Origin: Candidatus Izemoplasma sp.
GTDB lineage: Bacteria > Bacillota_I > Bacilli_A > Izemoplasmatales > Izemoplasmataceae
NCBI GenBank assembly: GCA_007116105.1
Contig: SKJA01000163.1
Coordinates: 1-27,477, forward strand
Direction of reading: 5' to 3'
DNA: 27,477 nucleotides
In this document: positions 1 through 7,010 of the stretch, piece by piece
Layout: each line of letters opens with the position of its first letter
Position numbering within the stretch: position 1 is the first letter of the stretch
The notes under the pieces: model-generated
What the model saw: the letters and a program-made list of their open reading frames with translations, nothing else
The model's database searches: none
Told to the model about the DNA's origin: nothing
Made by a program: the position numbers and the translations under genes

Positions 1-744
1 AACTCAAACTTGCCACCAGGTCAAGAAGGCCACTTAGTGGATTATCAGTATTTGATTGACAACCGTGTCAACTTTGCCTACAACAACCGTCTTGACCGTT
101 CGGATGGCTTTCGTGTAGGAGAATTGGTGCCCTATACGAATTACCGTGGTGAGACCGTCTTGCCCACCGATGTACAATGCCCATCATCCGTGACGAATCG
201 GGACGAAGAAGTCTTCTTAATCACCACCATCGAAGCGTTGATTCGAGCCTTTCCGAATCAATTGTTCACGCTTGAAATTAAGCAATCTGGTGACCTTGGT
301 GGTGAAGCGTTCGAGACGCTGCTGACGTTACTTGACACCTTAAACGAAGAGATTGAAGGCGATTTGTATGGTCGGATTCTCTTGGGAACCTTCCACCGCG
401 ACATCTACGATCGTTTCGTTGAAGCGAAACGCACCACGCACCCTAACTTGCTCTTTTCGCCACAAGAAGATGTCGTCTATCAATACTTCATCTTGCACCA
501 TTTACGTTTGACCCAGTTTTTCAGAGCACCCGTGGCTGCTTTGCAAGTGCCCCAAGCGTCGGGAGGGTTCACCCTTAACACCCCCTTATTTGTGCGCACC
601 GCTCAACGTCACAACATCGCTGTCCAATATTGGACCATCAACCGTGAAGAAGACATGCGCACCTTGATTGAGCTAGGTGTGGATGGCATCATCACAGACC
701 GTGTTGACCTTTTAAGACAAATACTGGATGAATTTGAAGATTAG
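1..744 (+). CDS. Glycerophosphodiester phosphodiesterase, 5'-truncated by window edge
   Basis: This is the C-terminal two thirds of a GDPD-family phosphodiesterase, which hydrolyses glycerophosphodiesters to glycerol-3-phosphate and an alcohol. The frame is open from base 1 (Asn-Ser-Asn-Leu-Pro-Pro), and alignment to the next gene (Arg-Asn-Ser-Asp-Leu-Pro-Pro near its residues 97-103) shows that the first ~95 residues lie upstream of the window. The TTG at position 10 is therefore an internal Leu codon, not a start. The C-terminal barrel landmarks are present: LEIKQ, a late tryptophan strand (YWTIN) and the closing GVDGIITDRVDLL. Over the last ~116 residues I count about 15 differences from the downstream paralogue. 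The catalytic His/Glu/Asp region is out of view, so activity is inferred from the paralogue. A hairpin terminator overlaps the stop codon. Confidence 0.9.
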   Translation, partial: NSNLPPGQEGHLVDYQYLIDNRVNFAYNNRLDRSDGFRVGELVPYTNYRGETVLPTDVQCPSSVTNRDEEVFLITTIEALIRAFPNQLFTLEIKQSGDLGGEAFETLLTLLDTLNEEIEGDLYGRILLGTFHRDIYDRFVEAKRTTHPNLLFSPQEDVVYQYFILHHLRLTQFFRAPVAALQVPQASGGFTLNTPLFVRTAQRHNIAVQYWTINREEDMRTLIELGVDGIITDRVDLLRQILDEFED

Positions 745-763
745 CCGCGTTGCGGCTTTTTTT
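743..763 (+). terminator. Rho-independent terminator of first GDPD gene
   Basis: A six-pair stem AGCCGC/GCGGCT with a three-base loop is followed by seven T. It starts inside the TAG stop codon. The second GDPD copy carries the same element with one loop change, so the terminator was duplicated with the gene. Confidence 0.85.
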
Positions 764-870
764 CTGGTTAGTCCTGTATTCATGTTCCGTCGTGGCAACA
801 TAAAGAACCCGGTCAAAGTGGGTTTGCGATGAAAAAAGTCGTGTTCAATCCATCTTCACATAACATCGAG

Positions 871-876
871 TATAAT
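871..876 (+). promoter_or_regulatory. -10 box for second GDPD gene
   Basis: A perfect TATAAT lies 29 bases before the ATG at 906, with GAGGTG as ribosome binding site between them. No clear -35 is visible at 17 bp. The TTCAAT at 844-849 is 21 bp away, longer than usual. Confidence 0.5.
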
Positions 877-905
877 GGTGTCAACAACATAAAAGAGGTG
901 AAGAC

Positions 906-1940
906 ATGACCTTACTCAAACGCATCGGGTTAGGATTTTTGATTTTATTTGTGCTTTGGGCCTTGATCGCCATCCTTCCATTGCCCCAGCAAGTGCAAGG
1001 CGATAATGCCTTTCGAGCATCCCATCAAGGACCCCTAAACATTGCGCATGGAGGCAGCCACCATTTGTTTCCTGAATCAACGATGGAAGCCTACTGTAAT
1101 GCATTTAACATCGACCCTGATGTCGTCTTTGAAGCCGACTTAGTGCTCACGCGCGACAAGGTTCTCGTCATCAGTCATGACCGAACCTTTGATCGCAATT
1201 CAGACTTGCCTCCGGGACAAGAAGCGCATTTAGTAGACTATCAGTTCTTGATTGAGAACCGTGTCAATTTTGCTTTCAACAGCCCGCTGGATGGTCCCAA
1301 TGGGTTTCGCATCGGTGACCTTGTGCCCTACACCAATCACCTTGGCGAAACCGTTAACCCCACCGACGTTGCTTGTCCATCTTCCGTCACATCTCGGGAT
1401 GATGAGGTTTTTTTAATCACCACCATCGAAGAACTTGTGCGTGCCTTTCCAACCCAACGTTATGTGCTCGAAATTAAGCAGTTCGGAGACCTTGGCGCAG
1501 AAGCACTCGCAACCTTACTGACATTGTTTGATGCGTTGAACGAAGAGATGGAGGATGACCTATACAGCCGCGTCCTTTTAAGTTCGTTCCACCGCGACAT
1601 CTATGATTTGTTGGTCGAAGCGAAACAAACCACCCACCCAAATCTTTTGTTTTCCCCACAAGAAGATGGGGTGTATCAATACTTCATTTTGCACCATTTG
1701 CGTTTGACCCAATTTTTTAGAGCGCCGATTGCGGCTTTGCAAGTCCCGCAGTCCTCTGGAGGCTTTACACTCAACACCCGCTTATTTGTGCGTACAGCAC
1801 AGCGTCACAACATCGCGGTACACTACTGGACCGTGAACGACGAAGACCAAATGAGACAACTCATTGCCTTAGGCGTGGACGGCATCATCACCGACCGTGT
1901 CGACCTGTTAAGACAAATCCTCGATGAACTTGAAGATTAG
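906..1940 (+). CDS. Membrane-anchored glycerophosphodiester phosphodiesterase
   Basis: A complete 344-residue GDPD-family enzyme. Residues ~7-26 form one hydrophobic helix after Lys-Arg, so the catalytic barrel probably sits outside the cell, anchored to the membrane. Family motifs are visible: AHGGS (His48) followed by PES (Glu57), FEADLVLTRD (Glu76, Asp78), and SHD (His91), the usual metal and catalytic residues. The first motif reads HGG where many members have HRG; other GDPD branches share this, so it need not mean loss of activity. The ATG at 906 follows AAGAGGTGAAGAC. The likely role is release of glycerol-3-phosphate from deacylated phospholipids or teichoic-acid-like polymers. The gene is a recent tandem duplicate of its upstream neighbour; whether the two differ in substrate cannot be seen. 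Confidence 0.92.
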   Translation: MTLLKRIGLGFLILFVLWALIAILPLPQQVQGDNAFRASHQGPLNIAHGGSHHLFPESTMEAYCNAFNIDPDVVFEADLVLTRDKVLVISHDRTFDRNSDLPPGQEAHLVDYQFLIENRVNFAFNSPLDGPNGFRIGDLVPYTNHLGETVNPTDVACPSSVTSRDDEVFLITTIEELVRAFPTQRYVLEIKQFGDLGAEALATLLTLFDALNEEMEDDLYSRVLLSSFHRDIYDLLVEAKQTTHPNLLFSPQEDGVYQYFILHHLRLTQFFRAPIAALQVPQSSGGFTLNTRLFVRTAQRHNIAVHYWTVNDEDQMRQLIALGVDGIITDRVDLLRQILDELED

Positions 1941-1959
1941 CCGCATTGCGGCTTTTTTT
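1939..1959 (+). terminator. Rho-independent terminator of second GDPD gene
   Basis: The stem AGCCGC/GCGGCT with loop ATT and seven T overlaps the stop codon, exactly as after the first copy. Confidence 0.85.
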
Positions 1960-1975
1960 CTGCGCCAAGATACGC

Positions 1976-1994
1976 TATAATGAAACCCGGTGAT
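1976..1994 (+). promoter_or_regulatory. -10 box fused to ribosome binding site of ABC-F gene
   Basis: TATAAT (1976-1981) is followed after seven bases by GGTGAT (1989-1994) and then the ATG at 1999. Transcription would start about where GGTGAT begins, giving a leader of only ~10 bases. The -35 region falls in the preceding terminator T-tract and is weak. Confidence 0.6.
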
Positions 1995-1998
1995 TTTT

Positions 1999-3552
1999 AT
2001 GAGTTATATGGATGTCAAAGCACTCTCGTTTAGCTATCAAGACAATCCCTTATTAGAAGACGCCTCGGTGCGTTTATTTGAGGGTGAACATGTGGTTTTA
2101 GTGGGGCCAAATGGAACCGGTAAAACGACCTTTTTAAAGCTGCTTTCAAGGCAGTTAAAACCCGATCAAGGCACTGTTGAGACACTGCCTAAGCTTTCAC
2201 TGGGTTACTTAGATCAATACGCGACGTTGCCTAAAGCCCACACCGTCATGAGTTATATGGCTGAGGCCTATGCCGCTTTATTTGAAAAAGAAGCACAAAT
2301 GGAAGAACTTTACGTCCAAGCTGCGAACGCAGAAGAGACGGTTCAAATGAAACTGCTTAACCGTGCCGCAACGCTGGGGGAAGAGCTTCTCGCCACCAAT
2401 TTTTACGCTTTCAAAAGCAACATTCTTAAGTTTTTACAGGGGCTTGGTATGGATGAGAGCACCTTACAGCTTCCCCTCGAGAAGTGTTCGGGTGGGATGC
2501 GCGCGAAAGTGATGCTCGCCAAACTTTTGTTAGAAGAACACGACGTTTTATTGTTGGATGAGCCCACCAACTTCTTGGATGCTGAGCATGTCGCATGGTT
2601 GAGTAAGTTTCTACAAAGCTACAGCAAAACGTTCGTAGTGATTTCCCATGATCAAGCCTTTTTAGCCGAAATCGCGACGGTGGTTTGGGCGCTTGAGCGA
2701 CGCCAAATTGAACGTTACAAAGGATCGTTTGAGACGTATTTAGCGACCGCTCAGCTCCGTCAAGAACAACACCAAAAAGCGTTTGTGACACAACAAAAGT
2801 TCATCAAAAAAACGGAAGCTTTCATTGCCAAAAACATTGCCCGTGCGACCACCACGAAGCGGGCTCAGTCCAGACGTAAAATGTTGGCTAAAACGCAACG
2901 CATTGCGCCCCCTTTAAAGACTCGAACGTATGTCTTTGCCTTTCCTTTTAGTACCCCCACAGGACGTGATGTGTTAAAGGTCAAACATTTAGAAATCGGC
3001 TATCACGAGCCATTGGTTGAACCGCTAGATTTTATTCTTCGCAAAGGAGAAAAAGTGGTCATCACTGGTGAGAATGGGATTGGAAAAACCACCCTTATCA
3101 AGACCCTAACCCAGCAGTTAAGTCCCTTACAAGGCTCCTATGAGTGGATTGACACGGCTCAAGTCTCCTATTTTGCTCAAGACAGTGATTTAGACGATCG
3201 TTTCACGCCTTTTCAAACCATTCATGAAGCTTATCCTCAGTTTGATCGTCGCCAAGTCTTTACCCTGTTAGCCCAGCACGGCTTAGATGCTGATTTGGCG
3301 TTACGTCCTTTAAAGACGCTTTCAGGTGGTGAGAAAACCAAGGTGCGTTTAGCGTTACTAAAACATCAAAAAAGTAATGTGTTGATCATGGACGAACCAA
3401 CCAATCACTTAGATCAAGCGGCGAAAGAAGCACTTCTAGATGCCTTGATTGAGTATCCAGGGACACTCTTGTTGGTCTCACATGAACGCCGGTTTTACGA
3501 AGCTGTTTGTGAGAGTGAAATCAGTCTATATGAAGCACAAAATGAGCGTTAA
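1999..3552 (+). CDS. ABC-F family ATPase (YkpA/YbiT-like)
   Basis: A soluble protein of 517 residues with two ABC ATPase domains in one chain and no membrane segments, as in ABC-F translation factors that act on the ribosome. Domain 1 has Walker A GPNGTGKT (residues 36-43), signature CSGGMRAK in place of LSGGQ, and Walker B LLLDEPTN. Domain 2 has GENGIGKT, LSGGEKTK and LIMDEPTNHLD. The linker between them is rich in Lys, Arg and Gln (around TTTKRAQSRRKML), the usual P-site-tRNA interaction region. The AEHVAWLSKFL segment after Walker B resembles the YkpA/YbiT branch. A GTG at 1990 is possible, but ATG 1999 has GGTGAT at the right spacing. Its own promoter and lack of drug-resistance neighbours favour a housekeeping role. 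The exact subfamily is uncertain. Confidence 0.88.
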   Translation: MSYMDVKALSFSYQDNPLLEDASVRLFEGEHVVLVGPNGTGKTTFLKLLSRQLKPDQGTVETLPKLSLGYLDQYATLPKAHTVMSYMAEAYAALFEKEAQMEELYVQAANAEETVQMKLLNRAATLGEELLATNFYAFKSNILKFLQGLGMDESTLQLPLEKCSGGMRAKVMLAKLLLEEHDVLLLDEPTNFLDAEHVAWLSKFLQSYSKTFVVISHDQAFLAEIATVVWALERRQIERYKGSFETYLATAQLRQEQHQKAFVTQQKFIKKTEAFIAKNIARATTTKRAQSRRKMLAKTQRIAPPLKTRTYVFAFPFSTPTGRDVLKVKHLEIGYHEPLVEPLDFILRKGEKVVITGENGIGKTTLIKTLTQQLSPLQGSYEWIDTAQVSYFAQDSDLDDRFTPFQTIHEAYPQFDRRQVFTLLAQHGLDADLALRPLKTLSGGEKTKVRLALLKHQKSNVLIMDEPTNHLDQAAKEALLDALIEYPGTLLLVSHERRFYEAVCESEISLYEAQNER

Positions 3553-3601
3553 AAACATAAAAAAATAAAGCGCGAAAGACCCTCCACAACGGAAGGTTTG
3601 A

Positions 3602-3619
3602 TATGCTAGAAGAGGTGAT
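3602..3619 (+). promoter_or_regulatory. -10 box and adjacent ribosome binding site for 3623 gene
   Basis: TATGCT (3602-3607) is followed by AGAGGTGAT (3611-3619) and ATG at 3623. As at 1976, the predicted transcript start coincides with GGTGAT (3614). No clear -35 is seen. Confidence 0.4.
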
Positions 3620-3622
3620 GGT

Positions 3623-4096
3623 ATGGAAGAAGCATTTTTGTGGTACATTCTCATGTTTTCCGCCTACATGATTTTCACATTGAACACAACGTACACATTC
3701 ATAGCCTTAAGGAACCGATTTTCCTGGTTGTTGGACGCTCGCTTAGCCGATCGCTTTTGGACACTGTTGAACTGGTTGGTTTACACGAGCATGGCCTTAA
3801 CAGGGGTTGTCCTTGTTGTGTGGCTCATCATGCTTATCTTAGTGCCCTTTGAAGCGGTAGCTTTCGGCATTTCTTTGGCAGTTTCAACTGTCTTAGGCGT
3901 GGGATTTTATGCCTCTGCCAAACAGTTAAAGACACGACTTTTTGTTCGTTTAAACCTACCTGAAGAACAGAAAAAATTCAATCAAACGTTGATTGCACCG
4001 AAACTCAGAGGTTTGGTGTTGACGTATGTTTTCATGAGTGCTGCAATCACCTACGGGCTGTTACATTTTTGGTTCACCAATCAAATCTTGCCTTGA
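3623..4096 (+). CDS. Unknown four-helix membrane protein
   Basis: I do not recognise the family of this 157-residue protein. It has four hydrophobic stretches, at about residues 7-27, 50-75, 78-97 and 128-150. Basic residues follow the first (ALRNRF) and flank the others (KQLKTRLFVRL, EEQKK), so short charged loops alternate with membrane helices. There is no signal peptide with a cleavage site and no catalytic motif. ATG 3623 is supported by AGAGGTGAT four bases upstream. It stands between the ABC-F gene and the Nqr operon, each with its own promoter signal, so it is probably a single-gene unit. A second frame that overlaps bases 3640-3852 is a shadow. Confidence 0.7.
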   Translation: MEEAFLWYILMFSAYMIFTLNTTYTFIALRNRFSWLLDARLADRFWTLLNWLVYTSMALTGVVLVVWLIMLILVPFEAVAFGISLAVSTVLGVGFYASAKQLKTRLFVRLNLPEEQKKFNQTLIAPKLRGLVLTYVFMSAAITYGLLHFWFTNQILP

Positions 4097-4141
4097 TTGT
4101 CAAAAAAGTTACTTTTCCAACGGCTTATTGCGAGTACATTA

Positions 4142-4150
4142 TGATATAAT
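4142..4150 (+). promoter_or_regulatory. Extended -10 promoter of the nqr operon
   Basis: TGaTATAAT is a perfect extended -10 element 67 bases before the nqrB start. No good -35 lies upstream, which is usual for extended -10 promoters. A hairpin follows in the leader. Confidence 0.65.
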
Positions 4151-4163
4151 CTAAGTATTAAAT

Positions 4164-4195
4164 AAGCATTTTTGCGATGAGCAAGATGCTTTTCA
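4164..4195 (+). promoter_or_regulatory. Leader hairpin before nqrB (possible attenuator)
   Basis: AAGCAT (4164-4169) pairs with ATGCTT (4186-4191), and TTGC (4172-4175) pairs with GCAA (4181-4184), around a five-base loop. Four T follow, then CAATTT. The hairpin lies between the extended -10 and the GTGGTG ribosome binding site of nqrB. The T-tract is short, so it may act as a weak attenuator or a stability element rather than a terminator. Confidence 0.45.
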
Positions 4196-4217
4196 ATTTA
4201 AAGAAAGTGGTGACTTC

Positions 4218-5159
4218 ATGTCAACTAAAATTCAGGCGACACCCAATGTAAAACATTTGTGGATTTTATTTGGGGCGCTGTTCGTCTTACTGCTTGGTGC
4301 AGTTTTCCGTTATGGCCCTTACATTCTCGCCATCGCAGCGGTAGCCTACGGTGTCAGCTTATCGTTTGAGGTTTTGATTGCCAAAGCGCGAAAAAAAACA
4401 CTCGATCCAAGCTGGATGATTACGCCACTCATCCTCACCATGCTCGTCCCTCCCACGGCCCCTTTGTGGATGGTTGGTGTGGGCGCAGGCTTTGGTATTT
4501 TCTTTGGTAAATTGATTTTTGGTGGCTATGGAAACAATGTGTTCAACCCAGCTGCGGTAGGCGCTTTGTTTTTAACCGTCTCCTTCCCTGTTCTTATGGC
4601 CACACGTTGGTATTCGCCAGTGAATGGTTGGTTTAACCCAGGCAGTCAAGCCTCGCTCGATGCGATCGCCTCAGCGACGCCACTCATTCAACTGAACGCA
4701 GGGACGTTTAACAGTTCTTTGGTTGATTTATTGCTTGGAGGCACCGCCGGCAGCGTCGGTGACGCGTTTCGTCTTGGCGCCATCATTTTAGGCATCGCTT
4801 TGATTGTGCTTAAAGTCATTGATTGGCGTATTCCAGTTGCCATCATCGGTAGTTTTTTCCTCTTTACGGTACTGGGAAGCTTCATCACCGATCGGGTCGC
4901 AGATCCCATCAACTCCCTTTTCGTGGGTGGGTTAATCTTTGGGGCTTTCTTTATGGCGACAGAACCCGTGACGGCTCCGAAGCTGGCTAAGAGTAAAGTG
5001 TTTTATGGGATTGGGATTGCCTTCATTGTGTTCTTGATTCGTAATTTTGGCGCTTTTCCTGAAGGTGTAATTTTTGCCATCATCATCATGAACGCTGTGG
5101 GGACATTGTTTGATGGCTGGTTTGCTAAACCTAATTTAGATAAGGAGGTGAGCGCATGA
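4218..5159 (+). CDS. nqrB: Na+-NQR subunit B (NqrB/RnfD family), N-terminally short
   Basis: An integral membrane flavoprotein subunit of an Nqr/Rnf-type NADH-driven ion pump, 313 residues with about eight or more membrane helices. Diagnostic segments are VPPTAPLW (~78-84), FGGYGNNVFNPAAVG (~101-114) and FMATEPVTAP. The covalent-FMN motif reads ASATPL, with Thr154 at the position that carries FMN in NqrB/RnfD. The surrounding text follows NqrB closely (PPTLPLW, FGGTGRNFLNPA in the Vibrio protein). Typical NqrB is ~410 residues; this one starts close to the first membrane helix and lacks most of the N-terminal region that contacts NqrA. Its last codons overlap nqrC (ATGA), so the two are translationally coupled. 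FMN attachment would need an ApbE-type flavin transferase, which is not in the window. Confidence 0.9.
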   Translation: MSTKIQATPNVKHLWILFGALFVLLLGAVFRYGPYILAIAAVAYGVSLSFEVLIAKARKKTLDPSWMITPLILTMLVPPTAPLWMVGVGAGFGIFFGKLIFGGYGNNVFNPAAVGALFLTVSFPVLMATRWYSPVNGWFNPGSQASLDAIASATPLIQLNAGTFNSSLVDLLLGGTAGSVGDAFRLGAIILGIALIVLKVIDWRIPVAIIGSFFLFTVLGSFITDRVADPINSLFVGGLIFGAFFMATEPVTAPKLAKSKVFYGIGIAFIVFLIRNFGAFPEGVIFAIIIMNAVGTLFDGWFAKPNLDKEVSA

Positions 5160-5764
5160 ATAAGACAAAACAAATGCTTGTCTTTGTCCTAGCGATGGGC
5201 TTAATTACCTCGTTTTTACTGGTGGGTGTCAGTTTGTTAACCCGTGAACGTATTTTAGCCAACCAACAAGCTGCGCTTCAATCCGCTATTTTACAAGCCA
5301 ATGACATTGCTTTTACGGCGGGTGAAGTCAATGAAATCTTTAATGATCGTATTGAAGTGATTGAGCTTGAAGAAGAAGGTTCAGACACGCCGCTCGTCTT
5401 TTTCCGTCATCCAGCTTCAGGAAACATCAGTTTTCAATTTGAAGGTGGCGGTGTTTGGGGTCCAATCATTGGGGTGATTACCCTTGAAGATGATTTTAAA
5501 ACCATTGTTGAAATCACGATTTTAGAACAAGAAGAGACGCCAGGACTTGGTGGCATCATCACCGAGCGAGCGTACTTAAATAATTATGTGGGAGCACATC
5601 TGTCAGAGTCCATCACCATTTCGCACGATTCTGTGCCGGGTGACCCCAATTACGTCGATGCAATCACTGGTGGAACACGCACCAGTGAACGTTTTGAAAC
5701 CATCTTAAGAACAGCTTATCAGCGCCGCGCCGATGTTTGGCGTACGTTCGCTGAGGAAGAATAG
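5156..5764 (+). CDS. nqrC: Na+-NQR subunit C (NqrC/RnfG family)
   Basis: A 202-residue FMN-binding subunit. One N-terminal membrane helix (~residues 7-28) anchors a domain that faces outward. The family's ETPGLGG motif is at ~127-133, and the flavinylation site lies near the C-terminus as DAITGGTRTS, with Thr174 as the expected FMN-ester residue. The usual motif is S/T-G-A-T, so the Ala-to-Gly change is a small departure. In the known complex NqrC receives electrons from the NqrD/E iron-sulphur centre and passes them to NqrB. The protein is shorter than Vibrio NqrC (~257 residues). It overlaps nqrB by four bases and lies nine bases before nqrD, so it is in the operon. NqrC rather than RnfG is favoured by the NqrD/E/F neighbours. 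Confidence 0.88.
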   Translation: MNKTKQMLVFVLAMGLITSFLLVGVSLLTRERILANQQAALQSAILQANDIAFTAGEVNEIFNDRIEVIELEEEGSDTPLVFFRHPASGNISFQFEGGGVWGPIIGVITLEDDFKTIVEITILEQEETPGLGGIITERAYLNNYVGAHLSESITISHDSVPGDPNYVDAITGGTRTSERFETILRTAYQRRADVWRTFAEEE

Positions 5765-5773
5765 GAGGGCCAC

Positions 5774-6403
5774 ATGAAACTGATACGCTTACGCTATAAA
5801 AAATGGTATAACATCAGCCGTGATGGCCTCACGACGAACAATCCAATCGCGATTGCGGTGTTAGGGATTTGTTCGGCTTTAGCGGTCACGAACCGCGTTG
5901 ATAATGCCATTGCGATGGGACTTGCGGTGGTGTTCGTGGTGACCATGAGTTCATTGACGGTCTCACTGATTCGAAACTTTATCCCAAGCCGTGTCCGCAT
6001 GGTGACGTATATGGTTATTATTTCTTCGTTTGTGATCATGGTGCAACTGTTTTTAGAAGCGTTTTTCCCACTCATTGCGGCAGCCCTTGGTGCGTTCTTA
6101 GGGTTGATCATCACCAACTGTATTGTCATGGGACGAGCAGAAGCCTTTGCGGTGAAAAATCCCTTGCGCTATACCTTCTTTGATGGGATTGCCAATGGCT
6201 TAGGATACACCTATGTCCTTGTCATCGTCGCGGTGGTTCGTGAACTTCTAGCGTTTGGCACCATCCTCGATGTGCGCATCATGCCTGACACTTGGACAAA
6301 CTGGGTGGCCATGGCACTTGCACCTGGTGGTTTCTTTGTTTTAGGGCTGCTCATTTGGGCTTTAAGAGAACTCACCAACAATTTCGAAACGGTGTCAGAA
6401 TAG
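5774..6403 (+). CDS. nqrD: Na+-NQR subunit D (NqrD/RnfE family)
   Basis: A six-helix membrane subunit of 209 residues. The match is clearly to NqrD: NNPIAIAVLGICSALAVT near residues 22-39 and GLIITNCIVMGRAEAFA near 110-126. Cys33 and Cys116 sit in the two half-helix motifs which, with the matching pair in NqrE, hold the [2Fe-2S] cluster in the middle of the membrane. The downstream FDGIANGLGY also follows NqrD. The start has AGGAGG seven bases upstream, just behind the nqrC stop. NqrD and NqrE form the inverted pair through which electrons cross the membrane. Length is normal for the family. Confidence 0.93.
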   Translation: MKLIRLRYKKWYNISRDGLTTNNPIAIAVLGICSALAVTNRVDNAIAMGLAVVFVVTMSSLTVSLIRNFIPSRVRMVTYMVIISSFVIMVQLFLEAFFPLIAAALGAFLGLIITNCIVMGRAEAFAVKNPLRYTFFDGIANGLGYTYVLVIVAVVRELLAFGTILDVRIMPDTWTNWVAMALAPGGFFVLGLLIWALRELTNNFETVSE

Positions 6404-6413
6404 GAGGCTTATG

Positions 6414-6995
6414 ATGGTAGATATCTTTGATCTTTTTATTACCTCGGTACTGACGCAAAACATCGCTTTAACGTTTATCTTAGGGATGTGTCCTTTAATT
6501 GCCATTTCGACCAATGTGAAAAACGCCAAGGGCATGGGGATTGCGGTCATTTTTGTGGTCACCTTAACCGGCATCATCAACTACCCGATTTACCTTCTTT
6601 TAAGGGCGACGGGGACCGAAACGCTTTCCTTGCTTGTGTTCATCACCACGATTGCTGCAACAGTGCAATTTTTAGAGCTCTTTATTGAAAAATATTTCCC
6701 CAAAATGTACAACAGTTTCGGCCTATTTTTACCTTTGATTACGGTAAACTGCGTGGTCTTAGCGGTCTCACTGTTCTTTGTGAATCGTGACTACAACTTC
6801 ATTCAAACCGCGACCTTTTCTTTCGGTGCCGGGATTGGTTGGTTTCTGGCGATTGTCCTTGTGGCGGGCATTCGTGAAAAACTCGCTCAAAACACAGGCA
6901 TTCCACGTGGCTTAGCTGGCCGTGGCATTGTCTTCATTATCTTAGGCATCTTATCGCTTGCGTTTATCGGCTTTACAGGACTTTCAATCTTTTAA
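6414..6995 (+). CDS. nqrE: Na+-NQR subunit E (NqrE/RnfA family)
   Basis: A six-helix membrane subunit that pairs with NqrD. Two ATG codons are adjacent, at 6411 and 6414; AGGAGG at 6402-6407 is only three bases from the first and six from the second, so 6414 is chosen (193 residues). This places the first cluster cysteine at residue 26 (LGMCPLIAIS), the same position as in Vibrio NqrE, and the second at 113 (PLITVNCVVLAVS). RDYNFIQTATFSFGAGIGW and the C-terminal GFTGLSIF are typical of NqrE and differ from RnfA, which has GHNF. This is the strongest evidence that the operon is Nqr rather than Rnf. The nqrF start follows 15 bases after the stop. Confidence 0.93.
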   Translation: MVDIFDLFITSVLTQNIALTFILGMCPLIAISTNVKNAKGMGIAVIFVVTLTGIINYPIYLLLRATGTETLSLLVFITTIAATVQFLELFIEKYFPKMYNSFGLFLPLITVNCVVLAVSLFFVNRDYNFIQTATFSFGAGIGWFLAIVLVAGIREKLAQNTGIPRGLAGRGIVFIILGILSLAFIGFTGLSIF

Positions 6996-7010
6996 GAAGG
7001 ACGTGATCCC

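Noticed and set aside
1044..1080. HGG in place of HRG in the first GDPD motif, suggesting a dead enzyme.
   Set aside because: Other GDPD branches carry AHGG, and the remaining catalytic His, Glu and Asp are present.
4078..4099. CAATCAA/TTGATTG hairpin at the end of the 3623 gene as a terminator.
   Set aside because: It is followed by an A-run, not a T-run, on the coding strand, and the stem is AT-rich and short.
6488..6688. Overlapping open frames inside nqrE, oppA, oppD and other genes on both strands.
   Set aside because: They lack ribosome binding sites and family matches, and lie wholly within well-supported genes, so they are shadows.
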